Positions 8,044 to 15,327 of a stretch of DNA of 30,890 bases are shown piece by piece. The position numbers and the translations under genes were made by a program. A model generated the notes under the pieces. The model was not told the DNA's origin. It ran no database searches and saw only the letters and a program-made list of their open reading frames with translations. Source of the stretch: JBOFFC01 sp051648405 (GTDB lineage Bacteria > Planctomycetota > Planctomycetia > Pirellulales > Lacipirellulaceae); assembly GCA_051648405.1 (NCBI GenBank), contig JBOFFC010000154.1:1-30890 (forward strand), read 5' to 3'. Numbering within the stretch: position 1 is the first letter of the stretch; every line of letters starts with the position of its first letter.

Positions 8044-10143
8044 ATGAAGAGCAACCGCAAAGGGGGAGGCCTGAAGGGCCTGCTCGTCGCCCACTGCGAG
8101 AAGGGGATCGCCGCGCTCCTGGTCGGACTCGCCGGGTACTTGGTGTACGCGTCGCTAAGCGTGCAGGGCGAGAAGCGGCAAGTCGCCGAGCTCCAGAGCA
8201 AGGTGTCGAGCACGACGACGGCCTACAACGACGTGACTTGGTCCGAGGTCGTCGAGAACAACAAGGACGACGTGAAGCTCGCGTACGACGTGGGCGAAGG
8301 GAAGATCGAACAGATCCCCTTCGACACCTACGCGACGAGCCCCCAGGGTTGGGCCCCGCCGGTCGTTCCGCCGACCGTGGATCGGCCCGACCCGAAGCTG
8401 CTGGTAGCCGAGGAGTTGCACGGGAGCGCGACGACCGGCCTGTTCGCGTTCGTGAACGAGGAGATCCAGAAAGAGCGGGCCCTTCAAGAGGCGCGCGAGG
8501 CCGCCGAGCTCGAGGACCAGCAGCGCCGCGAGTCCGAGCGGTCTGCCGAAGGGAACAACCCGCTCGCCGGGGGGATCGGCCCGCGGGGGATGACCGGCGA
8601 GGACGAGACGTTCGGCGGGAAACGTCGCCCGGTGGGAGGCTCGATGATGCAGATGGAAGCGGGGGTCCAGACCCAGGGGGACGAGCTGATCCAGCAGCTC
8701 TCCTGCGCCGTCGTCCTCGCGAAGGCGCCGAGCAAGAAGCAGTACGAGGTCTACCAGGAAGCTTTCGAGGAAGCCCGCGGCTACAGCGAACTCGGCGACA
8801 CGCCGCAATACCTCGGGTACTTCGTCCAGCGGGCCGAGGTCCGCGACGGCAAGCAAGGCAAGTGGGTCGATGTCCCCGTGACCGACGGGCAACTCGCGGG
8901 GCAGAAGTTCCCGTTCGTTAGCGGCAACTACCTCGACCGAGTCGTCCGCGACTGGGCCTCCGGCCAAGAGGACCCGATGGACGCGCGCTACCAAGACTAC
9001 GCACTGACGACGCCGCTTCCGCCGCTTGTGGGCGCGGGCTGGCGACAAGACGAGATCGTCCACCCCGCGGTGCCGCTTCAAGTCGATTCCGACGCCGAGG
9101 CCGAAGAGGAGGCTCGCAAGCTCGAAACCGAGGGCATCGACGGCGACGAGCCCGACGACGAGGAAGGGGGCTTCGACTCTGGGACCGACGCGGGCCCGGG
9201 AGGAATGGGCATGGGTCGCGGTGGGATGGAGGGGGGCATGCGCGGCGGTATGGGTGGCATGCGCGGCGGGATGGGGGGGATGCCGGGGGGCATGCGCGGT
9301 GCGGGAGGTATGCCCGGCGGGATGCGAGGGGGCATGGGAGGCATGCGCGGAGGTATGGGTGGCATGGGGGGAGGGGCGTCGCGCTCCGGCGGGCCGAGCG
9401 AGTTCAACCCCGAGATCCCCGCCAAGATGGTTCGTTTCTTCGACTTCACCGTGAAGCCCGGCCGGCAGTACCGCTACCGAGTACGGCTCGTGTTGCGGGA
9501 CCCCAACGCGGGGATCGAGCGCCGATTCCTTGCCCGCGAGGTGGTCGAACGGATTGATTCGTTCAAGAAGCCCCGGGTCCATCGCGAAGCCGACTGGAGC
9601 GACCCCAGCCCCGTGATCTCGGTCCCGATGGCCGGCACGGTGTCGATCGTCGATGCCAAGGCGCCGAAGAAGGGCTCGGCCGCCGAGGGGACGCTGAACC
9701 TGCTCGTGCAGTCGTACGCGGTCGATGAGAGCGGCCGTGCCCAGCAGGCGGGAGTCAAGAAGACGTTCCGCCGCGGCAGCGTGATGAACTCGACCGAAGA
9801 CACCGAGGTCGTCACCGCCGATCGCCAATGGATCGAGAAGGTCAAGGACTTCGACCTCAACACGGGGATCACGCTGGTGGACTTCCGTGGCGGGGACGAG
9901 GTCGCGCAAGGCCTGAAGCGGCCGGTCCGCGCCCTCTACATGGACGCCGGCGGTCGGCTGTTCGTCCGCAACGAGCTCGACGACGCCGAAACGGTCGAGA
10001 GCTACAAGGCGACCTTCGAGGACGAGGGGACCGGCGAAGGGGGGATGATGATGCCCGGCATGGGCCGCGGCGGGATGCCCCCCGGCATGGGTCGGGGGGG
10101 CGGGCCTGGCATGGGGGCGCCGGGGGGGGGCCGAGGGCGCTGA
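8044..10143 (+). CDS. single-pass membrane protein of the secretin operon, Gly/Met-rich (PilP/GspC-like position)
   Basis: No family is recognised with certainty for this 699-residue protein. A membrane helix lies at about 21-38, after a basic cytoplasmic N-terminus. The periplasmic part includes a Glu/Arg-rich probable coiled coil (about 140-170). A long Gly/Met/Arg repeat (about 387-446) has GGMRGGMGGM units. The folded segment that follows contains FDFTVKPGRQYRYRVRL (about 466-482), and the C-terminus is also Gly/Met-rich (about 665-699). It sits directly before the secretin gene, where pilP-type secretin-coupling genes are often found. The link to PilP or GspC is positional inference. The 104-nt gap to the previous gene is compatible with one operon. 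Confidence 0.8.
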   Translation: MKSNRKGGGLKGLLVAHCEKGIAALLVGLAGYLVYASLSVQGEKRQVAELQSKVSSTTTAYNDVTWSEVVENNKDDVKLAYDVGEGKIEQIPFDTYATSPQGWAPPVVPPTVDRPDPKLLVAEELHGSATTGLFAFVNEEIQKERALQEAREAAELEDQQRRESERSAEGNNPLAGGIGPRGMTGEDETFGGKRRPVGGSMMQMEAGVQTQGDELIQQLSCAVVLAKAPSKKQYEVYQEAFEEARGYSELGDTPQYLGYFVQRAEVRDGKQGKWVDVPVTDGQLAGQKFPFVSGNYLDRVVRDWASGQEDPMDARYQDYALTTPLPPLVGAGWRQDEIVHPAVPLQVDSDAEAEEEARKLETEGIDGDEPDDEEGGFDSGTDAGPGGMGMGRGGMEGGMRGGMGGMRGGMGGMPGGMRGAGGMPGGMRGGMGGMRGGMGGMGGGASRSGGPSEFNPEIPAKMVRFFDFTVKPGRQYRYRVRLVLRDPNAGIERRFLAREVVERIDSFKKPRVHREADWSDPSPVISVPMAGTVSIVDAKAPKKGSAAEGTLNLLVQSYAVDESGRAQQAGVKKTFRRGSVMNSTEDTEVVTADRQWIEKVKDFDLNTGITLVDFRGGDEVAQGLKRPVRALYMDAGGRLFVRNELDDAETVESYKATFEDEGTGEGGMMMPGMGRGGMPPGMGRGGGPGMGAPGGGRGR

Positions 10144-10220
10144 ACGCGCGATCGGCCGCCGACGCTAGCGGCGCCCGCTTCGCGTGCACAGGATTTTCGG
10201 GCCCCGCTTGGCAACCGGCC

Positions 10221-10249
10221 TTGACGCTCGATCAGGCGCCGGGTAATCA
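10221..10249 (+). promoter_or_regulatory. possible promoter before the secretin gene
   Basis: The 256-nt gap 10144-10399 is the longest in this operon and holds no other gene. It contains TTGACG (10221-10226), 17 nt, then TAATCA (10244-10249). The -35 is good and the -10 poor. Independent secretin transcription is therefore possible but weakly supported. Confidence 0.25.
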
Positions 10250-10386
10250 CCCCCCGCCCTCACAGGTCCGCGCCCGATGGATCGGCGTGCGGTCCTAGCG
10301 CCGCTCGGCGCGGGGCGTACTCGACGCACACATCCGCGTGGCGCACCTTGCGCCGCGCCTGCGCACGACGAGCGATCCAACGCAAC

Positions 10387-10394
10387 AAGGAGAG
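10387..10394 (+). promoter_or_regulatory. ribosome binding site that fixes the secretin TTG start
   Basis: AAGGAGAG lies 5 nt before TTG at 10400. It is one of the best Shine-Dalgarno sequences in the window. The TTG opens directly into a signal peptide, so it outranks the upstream in-frame ATG at 10277, which would add 41 residues unlike any secretin. Confidence 0.75.
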
Positions 10395-10399
10395 TTGAG

Positions 10400-13300
10400 T
10401 TGAACGCGACCCACAAGCTCACGCTGCTGGCCGCACTCGCGGCTTGCCTCGCAACGGGGGGCGTCGCCGTCGCCCAGACGGCCGCACCGACCGCGGTGAC
10501 GAACCCGTCGCTCGACCAGCGCCAGGTCGATGCCTTGCTCACCAAGGCTCGTCAGGCGATCGCCGCCGGCGACATGGCGAGCGCCGACGCGCTCGTGAGC
10601 CAGTCGGAGGCCGCCGGGCTCCGTTACCCGCTGCTGCACCGCGGCGACACGCCGTCGAAGGCCCGCAAGGACCTCGAACGGGCGCGTCAGGGGATGCCCG
10701 CTTCGGACCCCTTCTTGGCTACCGGCAAGGCGCCGGTCGTCGCAACTCCGCGAGCGCTCCCCAAGCCGTCCACCGAAGCGGCGACGCCGCTCGCCACGAC
10801 ACCCCCGACTGCTGACCCGGCGGGCCTCGGCTCACGCTACTCGGGGGTTGTGACCGCCGGCGCCGAGATGCCGGTCGGGGAGGCGACTCCCGCGGGTGTG
10901 TCCGCTGCGTTGCACGTGCCGCAGAACGACGCGACCGCCGTCCAGCCGGCGGCCGCCAAGCTCACGGCGCCCCTGGGCGCCACCGCGCCGCGACTCGCCC
11001 AAGTCCCGGGGTTCGCAGCGCCCGTCGCCGAGCGTCTGCCGGCGACCACGCTGCCTGCCCCCTCGCGGGCGCTCTCTGCGGCGACGCTGCTCGCCGAAGG
11101 AGAAGCCGCGCTGCGGGCGCGTGACCTCGAGCTTGCCTATCAGAAATTCCAAGCCGCCGGCGCCCGCCGTGGCGAGCTCGACGCCGACTCGCTGGGGCGC
11201 CTCGACGGGCACCTGCGGATGCTCGCCTCGGGGGCTCAGCCCGCCGCGGAAGTCGCGCCGCTCGACGCCGCCGCTCCCGCGGGCGAGTCGATGATCGCTT
11301 CGGCCGACGCCGACCAGCAGGTGCTGGCTCGCCAGGTCTCGACGGCCGTGGGCCAGGCCCAAGTCGAGTCGCGTTCGATCCGCGAGGCCGAGCCGCGTCG
11401 CTCGCTCGAGGTGCTCGAGAAGGCGAAGGCCGACGTCGAGAAGTCGGGTCTCTCGGCCGAGGTCCGCGAGCAGCTCGCCAAGCGCCTGGACCGCTCCGTC
11501 GGCGAGACCAAGAAGTACATCGAGGACAACCGCGCGACGATCGAACTCGACGAGAAGAACGCCTCGGTGCTGGCGGACATCGACCGCGAACGCGCCACGC
11601 GGCAGAAGCTCGACGAGAAGATCGCCCAACACGTCGATGAGTTCAACAAGCTGCTCGACGACAACCGCCTCCCCGAGGCCGAGGTCGTCGCGAAGCGATT
11701 GTACGAACTCGCGCCGAACAACGCCGTCGCCCAGCAGGTGTGGACCAACGCCAAGTTCATCCGTCGCGAGATGATGAACCGCGACGTCCGCGAGCTCCGC
11801 GACGAGGCGAACTACCTGTCGCTGCTCGACGTCGACAAAGGGTCGGTGGCGAACGTCCACGACGGGACCGAGATGGCGTTCCCGAAGAACTGGGACGACC
11901 TCAAGGAGCGCTCCAGCTTCAGCCAGAAGGCGAACCGCCGCACGCCGACCGAACTCGAGATCGAGCGTCGCCTGAAGACCCCGGTCCAGGTGCGCTACGA
12001 CGACCGGCCGCTGGCCGAGGTGCTCGAGGCGCTCGGCGAGATGGCGGGGGTCAACGTCCACCTCGACCCGCGCGGGCTGAGCCAAGAAGGGGTTTCCAGC
12101 GACACCCCGGTCTCGCTGAACCTGAACAACGAGATCCAGCTCAAGAGCGCCCTGAATCTGATCCTCGAGCCGCTGCACCTCGGCTACACGGTCAAGGATG
12201 AGGTCCTGAAGATCACCAGCGAGACGCTGCGTGACGGCGAGATCTACACCGAGACGTACTACGTCGCGGACCTTGTGATCCCGATCCCGAACTTCGTCCC
12301 CAGCAACAACATCGGCCTGCAGGGGCTGATCAACGACGCCCTGACGATGACCGGCTACGGAGGCGGGATCGGCGCCCCCGGGCCGATCTCGCTGGCGAAC
12401 AACGCCCCGCGTCCCGGGCAGGCGCCCGGCGTCGCGGGGGAGAACCCCGACGTGCTCGCTCAGCAGATGTCGAGCGGCCCGCAGTCGGGGATGCAATCGA
12501 CCCCGCTCTCGACCGGACCGGGGGGCCTCGGCGGCGCCGCGTCGGCCGACTTCGACTCGCTGATCGACCTGATCGTCTCGACGGTCGCCAGCGACACGTG
12601 GGCCGAGAACGGCGGTGGCGAGGCCGAGATCCGGCCGTTCCCGACGAACCTCAGCCTGGTGGTGAGCCAGACGCAGGCGGTCCACGAAGAGATCGCCGAC
12701 CTGCTCGAACAGCTCCGCCGGCTCCAAGACCTGCAAGTCACGATCGAGGTCCGGTTTATCCGCCTCAGCGACGACTTCTTCGAGCGGATCGGCGTCGATT
12801 TCGACATGAACATCAACGACAACACGGTCAACACGGCCGACCTCGGGACGGCGCCCTTCGAGACGCCGCGTGGCGGCGTGACCGTGGGCGCCACGGCGCC
12901 GATCGCCGGCGACCTGGCGAGCCTGACCGCCGACCTCGACATCCCGTTCCGGCAAGGGAGCTTCCCGGTCGCCACGCCGCAGTTCGGCGGGTTCAACCCG
13001 CAGACCGCGGCGACGTTCGGGTTCGCGATCCTGAGCGACATCGAGGCCTACTTCCTGATCAACGCCGCGCAAGGGGACTCGCGCACCAACGTGCTGAACG
13101 CCCCCAAGGTGACGCTGTTCAACGGCCAGCAGGCGTTCGTGTCGGACACGTCGCAGTCACCGTTCGTGATCAGCGTGATCCCGGTCGTCGGTGAGTTCGC
13201 GGCCGCCCAGCAGCCGGTGATCGTCGTCCTCTCCGAGGGGACGCTGATGTCGATCCAGGCGGTGGTGTCCGAGGACCGGCGCTACGTCCGCCTGACGGTC

Positions 13301-13735
13301 GTGCCGTTCTTCAGCGAGATCGGCGACGTGGACACGTTCACGTTCGACGGCTCGACGACCACCAACGCCAGCTCGTCGAGCTCTTCGACCGACGACGACG
13401 ACGACGGCCGCAACGAAGACGAGGCGAACGAGGACACGATCAACCGCACCGTGGCGGGCACGACGGTCCAGTTGCCGACCTTCCAGTTTGTGTCGGTAAC
13501 GACGACCGTGAGCGTCCCCGACGGCGGCACCGTGCTGCTCGGCGGCATCAAGCGGCTTAGCGAAGGCCGGCAAGAGTTCGGCGTCCCCCTCTTGTCGAAG
13601 CTCCCCTACATCAACCGCCTGTTCCGAAACGTCGGCATAGGCCGCGAGACCGACAGCCTGATGATGATGGTCACGCCGCGGATCATCATCCAGGAAGAGG
13701 AAGAGGAACGCCTCGGGATCGCGGCCCAGCCGTGA
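10400..13735 (+). CDS. PilQ/GspD-family secretin
   Basis: This 1111-residue outer-membrane secretin begins with a signal peptide (about 1-26, ending GVAVAQ). A long Ala/Pro-rich and then coiled-coil-rich region follows (about 30-480), with tetratricopeptide-like stretches. An STN/N0-type domain lies at about 530-605. A further N-domain region carries a Gly/Pro/Ser-rich linker. The secretin core begins near 780. Core hallmarks are VTIEVRFIRLSDDFFERIG, NVLNAPKVTLFNGQQAFV near 900-914, VPDGGTVLLGGI near 1039-1050 and PLLSKLPYINRLFRN just after. A Ser/Asp/Glu-rich low-complexity loop (about 987-1013) interrupts the core. Secretins form multimeric gated channels for type IV pili or type II secretion. 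The upstream PilM-like gene favours a pilus-like machine. The long N-terminal region is much larger than in classical PilQ. Confidence 0.93.
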   Translation: MNATHKLTLLAALAACLATGGVAVAQTAAPTAVTNPSLDQRQVDALLTKARQAIAAGDMASADALVSQSEAAGLRYPLLHRGDTPSKARKDLERARQGMPASDPFLATGKAPVVATPRALPKPSTEAATPLATTPPTADPAGLGSRYSGVVTAGAEMPVGEATPAGVSAALHVPQNDATAVQPAAAKLTAPLGATAPRLAQVPGFAAPVAERLPATTLPAPSRALSAATLLAEGEAALRARDLELAYQKFQAAGARRGELDADSLGRLDGHLRMLASGAQPAAEVAPLDAAAPAGESMIASADADQQVLARQVSTAVGQAQVESRSIREAEPRRSLEVLEKAKADVEKSGLSAEVREQLAKRLDRSVGETKKYIEDNRATIELDEKNASVLADIDRERATRQKLDEKIAQHVDEFNKLLDDNRLPEAEVVAKRLYELAPNNAVAQQVWTNAKFIRREMMNRDVRELRDEANYLSLLDVDKGSVANVHDGTEMAFPKNWDDLKERSSFSQKANRRTPTELEIERRLKTPVQVRYDDRPLAEVLEALGEMAGVNVHLDPRGLSQEGVSSDTPVSLNLNNEIQLKSALNLILEPLHLGYTVKDEVLKITSETLRDGEIYTETYYVADLVIPIPNFVPSNNIGLQGLINDALTMTGYGGGIGAPGPISLANNAPRPGQAPGVAGENPDVLAQQMSSGPQSGMQSTPLSTGPGGLGGAASADFDSLIDLIVSTVASDTWAENGGGEAEIRPFPTNLSLVVSQTQAVHEEIADLLEQLRRLQDLQVTIEVRFIRLSDDFFERIGVDFDMNINDNTVNTADLGTAPFETPRGGVTVGATAPIAGDLASLTADLDIPFRQGSFPVATPQFGGFNPQTAATFGFAILSDIEAYFLINAAQGDSRTNVLNAPKVTLFNGQQAFVSDTSQSPFVISVIPVVGEFAAAQQPVIVVLSEGTLMSIQAVVSEDRRYVRLTVVPFFSEIGDVDTFTFDGSTTTNASSSSSSTDDDDDGRNEDEANEDTINRTVAGTTVQLPTFQFVSVTTTVSVPDGGTVLLGGIKRLSEGRQEFGVPLLSKLPYINRLFRNVGIGRETDSLMMMVTPRIIIQEEEEERLGIAAQP

Positions 13736-13767
13736 CCCCGTTGGTGTAGCAACGACTTCCCCCCAAG

Positions 13768-13808
13768 GGGCCGCCGGCGGGTATCCGCCGGCGGCCCTTT
13801 TTCTTTTT
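13768..13808 (+). terminator. intrinsic terminator of the secretin operon
   Basis: A 13-bp perfect stem (GGGCCGCCGGCGG and its complement) with a GTAT loop is followed by TTTTTCTTTTT. It starts 33 nt after the secretin stop codon. This is a textbook Rho-independent terminator and the clearest in the window. Confidence 0.95.
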
Positions 13809-13813
13809 GAGCA

Positions 13814-13846
13814 GGCAGTCGGCAGTCGGCAGTCGGCAGTCGGCAG
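13814..13846. repeat. GGCAGTC heptamer tandem repeat
   Basis: Four perfect head-to-tail copies of GGCAGTC (13814-13841) are followed by a partial copy, GGCAG. The array sits right after the secretin terminator. The 371-nt gap 13736-14106 holds this array, the terminator and the next array, and no gene. Confidence 0.9.
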
Positions 13847-13883
13847 CGCGTGAGTCGCGACGTGTCGTTGCGAGAAATCAAGC

Positions 13884-13967
13884 ACCAATGACCAATGACC
13901 AAGGACCAAGGACCAAGGGCCAAGGGCTGCCGCCCACTGCCCGCTGCCCGCGGCCCGCTGCCTGCTG
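13884..13967. repeat. degenerate 7-bp array, ACCAATG/ACCAAGG changing to CCCGCTG
   Basis: Twelve 7-bp units stay in register over 84 nt: ACCAATG twice, ACCAAGG three times, GCCAAGG, GCTGCCG, CCCACTG, CCCGCTG, CCCGCGG, CCCGCTG and CCTGCTG. An inverted copy of the first unit, TTGGTCATTGGT, lies at 13978-13989, so the array ends could pair. The open frames through it arise from the 7-bp periodicity and do not look coding. Confidence 0.85.
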
Positions 13968-14106
13968 CCCACTTGTTTTGGTCATTGGTCCTTCCCCGTT
14001 CGTTGGTTGCTGACGGGCTCGTGGTCCGCGGGGGCTATCGACCTCAGCGCGACAGGGGTACCAAGTCGGGACGTTGGCGGATGACATTCCTGGGAGAAGA
14101 CCGACG

Positions 14107-14751
14107 ATGCGCTGGACTTTTGTGGCCGCGGGGTTGTTGGGGGCGTCAGCGATCGCGTTGGGGGCGTTCGGCGCCCACGGGCTACCGGCTCGGCTCGAAG
14201 GGCTGGGGTACGCCGGCGAGGACCTTGCGCGACGGCTGGCGAACTTCGACACCGCGGCCCGCTACCAATTGTTCGCCGCCACGGCGTTGCTGGCGATCGG
14301 CGTGGCGCCCCGCGAAGCCTCTGCGGGGAGAAGGTCCCTCGTACGGAGCGTCGCCGCGGGGCTTGTCCTCGGGTCGCTGGTTTTCAGTGGCCTGCTGTAC
14401 ACGCTCGTACTGGTCGGCCCCGAGTGGCGATTCCTCGGCGCGATCGTCCCGATCGGCGGGCTGGCGATGATCGCCGCGTGGCTGGGGATCGCCGTCGCCG
14501 GCTTCGGGAAACGGGCCGACGCCGCCGAGGCGCTTCCCTCGCCGAGCTCGGCGACACTCGTCCGGGTCGAAGAGCTGCTGAGTCACCAGCAGCACCTGAT
14601 CTCGCAGCTCGACGACGCGCTCCGCGCCCACCGGAACGAGACCGACCACCTAACCCGGCGCCTGCTGCCGCTCGAAGACGCGGTGAAGCGGCTGGCCGAC
14701 GCGCAGCGCAGCGGCGAGGACCTGCCGCACGAGAAACCCCCTCACTACTGA
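14107..14751 (+). CDS. DUF423 membrane protein fused to a C-terminal SlyX domain
   Basis: The 214-residue product has two parts. Residues 1-135 match the DUF423 (YgdD-like) small membrane protein family: an N-terminal helix, the GAFGAHGL signature (19-26), ARYQLFAATALL (51-62) and three further hydrophobic helices. Residues about 150-214 match SlyX. They form a helical heptad-rich segment starting VRVEELLSHQQHLISQLDDA and end in PPHY, the hallmark SlyX C-terminus. A short polar linker joins them (about 136-149). The function of neither family is well defined; SlyX homologues are small coiled-coil proteins. I chose the ATG at 14107 because it gives the normal DUF423 N-terminus. No frameshift separates the parts, so this is a real in-frame fusion. 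Confidence 0.9.
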   Translation: MRWTFVAAGLLGASAIALGAFGAHGLPARLEGLGYAGEDLARRLANFDTAARYQLFAATALLAIGVAPREASAGRRSLVRSVAAGLVLGSLVFSGLLYTLVLVGPEWRFLGAIVPIGGLAMIAAWLGIAVAGFGKRADAAEALPSPSSATLVRVEELLSHQQHLISQLDDALRAHRNETDHLTRRLLPLEDAVKRLADAQRSGEDLPHEKPPHY

Positions 14752-14763
14752 GGCTCGAAGCGC

Positions 14764-14923
14764 CCTAGCAGCCTGTTGAAAAACGCCGTCGTGGCGTTTT
14801 TCAACCTCACCAAGCTCACGGCCGAGCCGCTCGCGGCTCGCGAAACCGCGGCGAAAGCGCCACGGTTTCGACGTCGCCTCCCTGCGACGACGCACCCTGT
14901 CGAAAAATCAACAGGCTGCTAGG
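14764..14923. mobile_element. 160-bp MITE-like element
   Basis: The element is bounded by a perfect 16-bp terminal inverted repeat, CCTAGCAGCCTGTTGA at 14764-14779 and its complement at 14908-14923. Inside lie three further hairpins: 14776-14804, 14823-14840 (CGAGCC/GGCTCG) and 14841-14870 (CGAAACCG/CGGTTTCG). It has no room for a transposase. This is consistent with a non-autonomous miniature element or the remnant of an insertion sequence. No convincing target duplication could be defined by eye. Confidence 0.7.
14776..14804 (+). terminator. hairpin with T tract after the DUF423-SlyX gene
   Basis: TTGAAAAACGCC and GGCGTTTTTCAA form a perfect 12-bp stem with a 5-nt loop, 24 nt past the stop codon. 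The T run is inside the descending arm, so termination is plausible. The hairpin belongs to the MITE-like element, which may have supplied it. Confidence 0.5.
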
Positions 14924-14972
14924 CGCCGGGGGATCGAACCGCTCCGATTCGGCCCGTCTGTCGCCTTCGTCT

Positions 14973-14983
14973 CGGTTAGACTG
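14973..14983 (+). promoter_or_regulatory. CGGTTAGACTG motif upstream of DUF485/symporter
   Basis: An exact CGGTTAGACTG ends 87 nt before the DUF485 ATG. It is identical to the copy before GH26 and one base different from the one before pilM. Confidence 0.35.
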
Positions 14984-15069
14984 CTGCTCTGGTTCGATCG
15001 GCTTCCTTCGAGGCCGGCTGAGCCCGGACCGTCTGCGTCCGTTCCTACGCCTTGTCTGGGTTTGATTCG

Positions 15070-15327
15070 ATGCAGTCCCACAACGCCCGACTGGGGCTCG
15101 TGTTGTTCGCGGTTTACCTGGCTTGCTACGCGGCGTTCATCGCCGTCAACGCCTACGACGCGGAGCTAATGGACCGGGCGCCCTTCGGAGGGGTCAACCT
15201 CGCGGTCTTATCGGGGGGAGGTCTTATCGCGCTCGCCTTTGTGCTCGCGCTCACTTACGGGGTCGCCGCGAAGGACGACGCGGCGCCCAGCCCCTCGGTC
15301 GGCGAAGCGCCGGAGGGGAGCCGATGA
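15070..15327 (+). CDS. DUF485 small membrane protein (YjcH-like)
   Basis: An 85-residue protein with two membrane helices (about 9-27 and 43-64). The overall pattern matches DUF485, whose members are typically encoded just before an acetate-type sodium/solute symporter, as yjcH is before actP in E. coli. Here its stop codon overlaps the next start (ATGA at 15324-15327). I chose the ATG at 15070; an in-frame TTG at 15052 would add six residues. It probably partners or stabilises the symporter, which is inferred from the conserved pairing. Confidence 0.85.
   Translation: MQSHNARLGLVLFAVYLACYAAFIAVNAYDAELMDRAPFGGVNLAVLSGGGLIALAFVLALTYGVAAKDDAAPSPSVGEAPEGSR

Noticed and set aside
10277..10399. 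upstream ATG start for the secretin
   Set aside because: It adds 41 Arg/Pro-rich residues before the signal peptide and ignores the strong AAGGAG placed for the TTG at 10400.
10832..13072. 746-codon minus-strand open frame opposite the secretin
   Set aside because: An antisense shadow: no start signal, no domain, and the opposite strand encodes a clear secretin. Frames at 3802-5634, 8155-9909, 15255-17279 and 26427-28397 were rejected for the same reason.
13814..13967. CRISPR array
   Set aside because: Units are 7 bp with no spacers, and there are no cas genes.
13807..14013. short open frame through the heptamer arrays
   Set aside because: A 7-bp repeat reads through several frames without stops. 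The predicted peptide is pure repeat-derived sequence.
14650..14895. small minus-strand gene inside the MITE-like element
   Set aside because: It overlaps the SlyX coding region and the hairpins, has no domain and no ribosome binding site.
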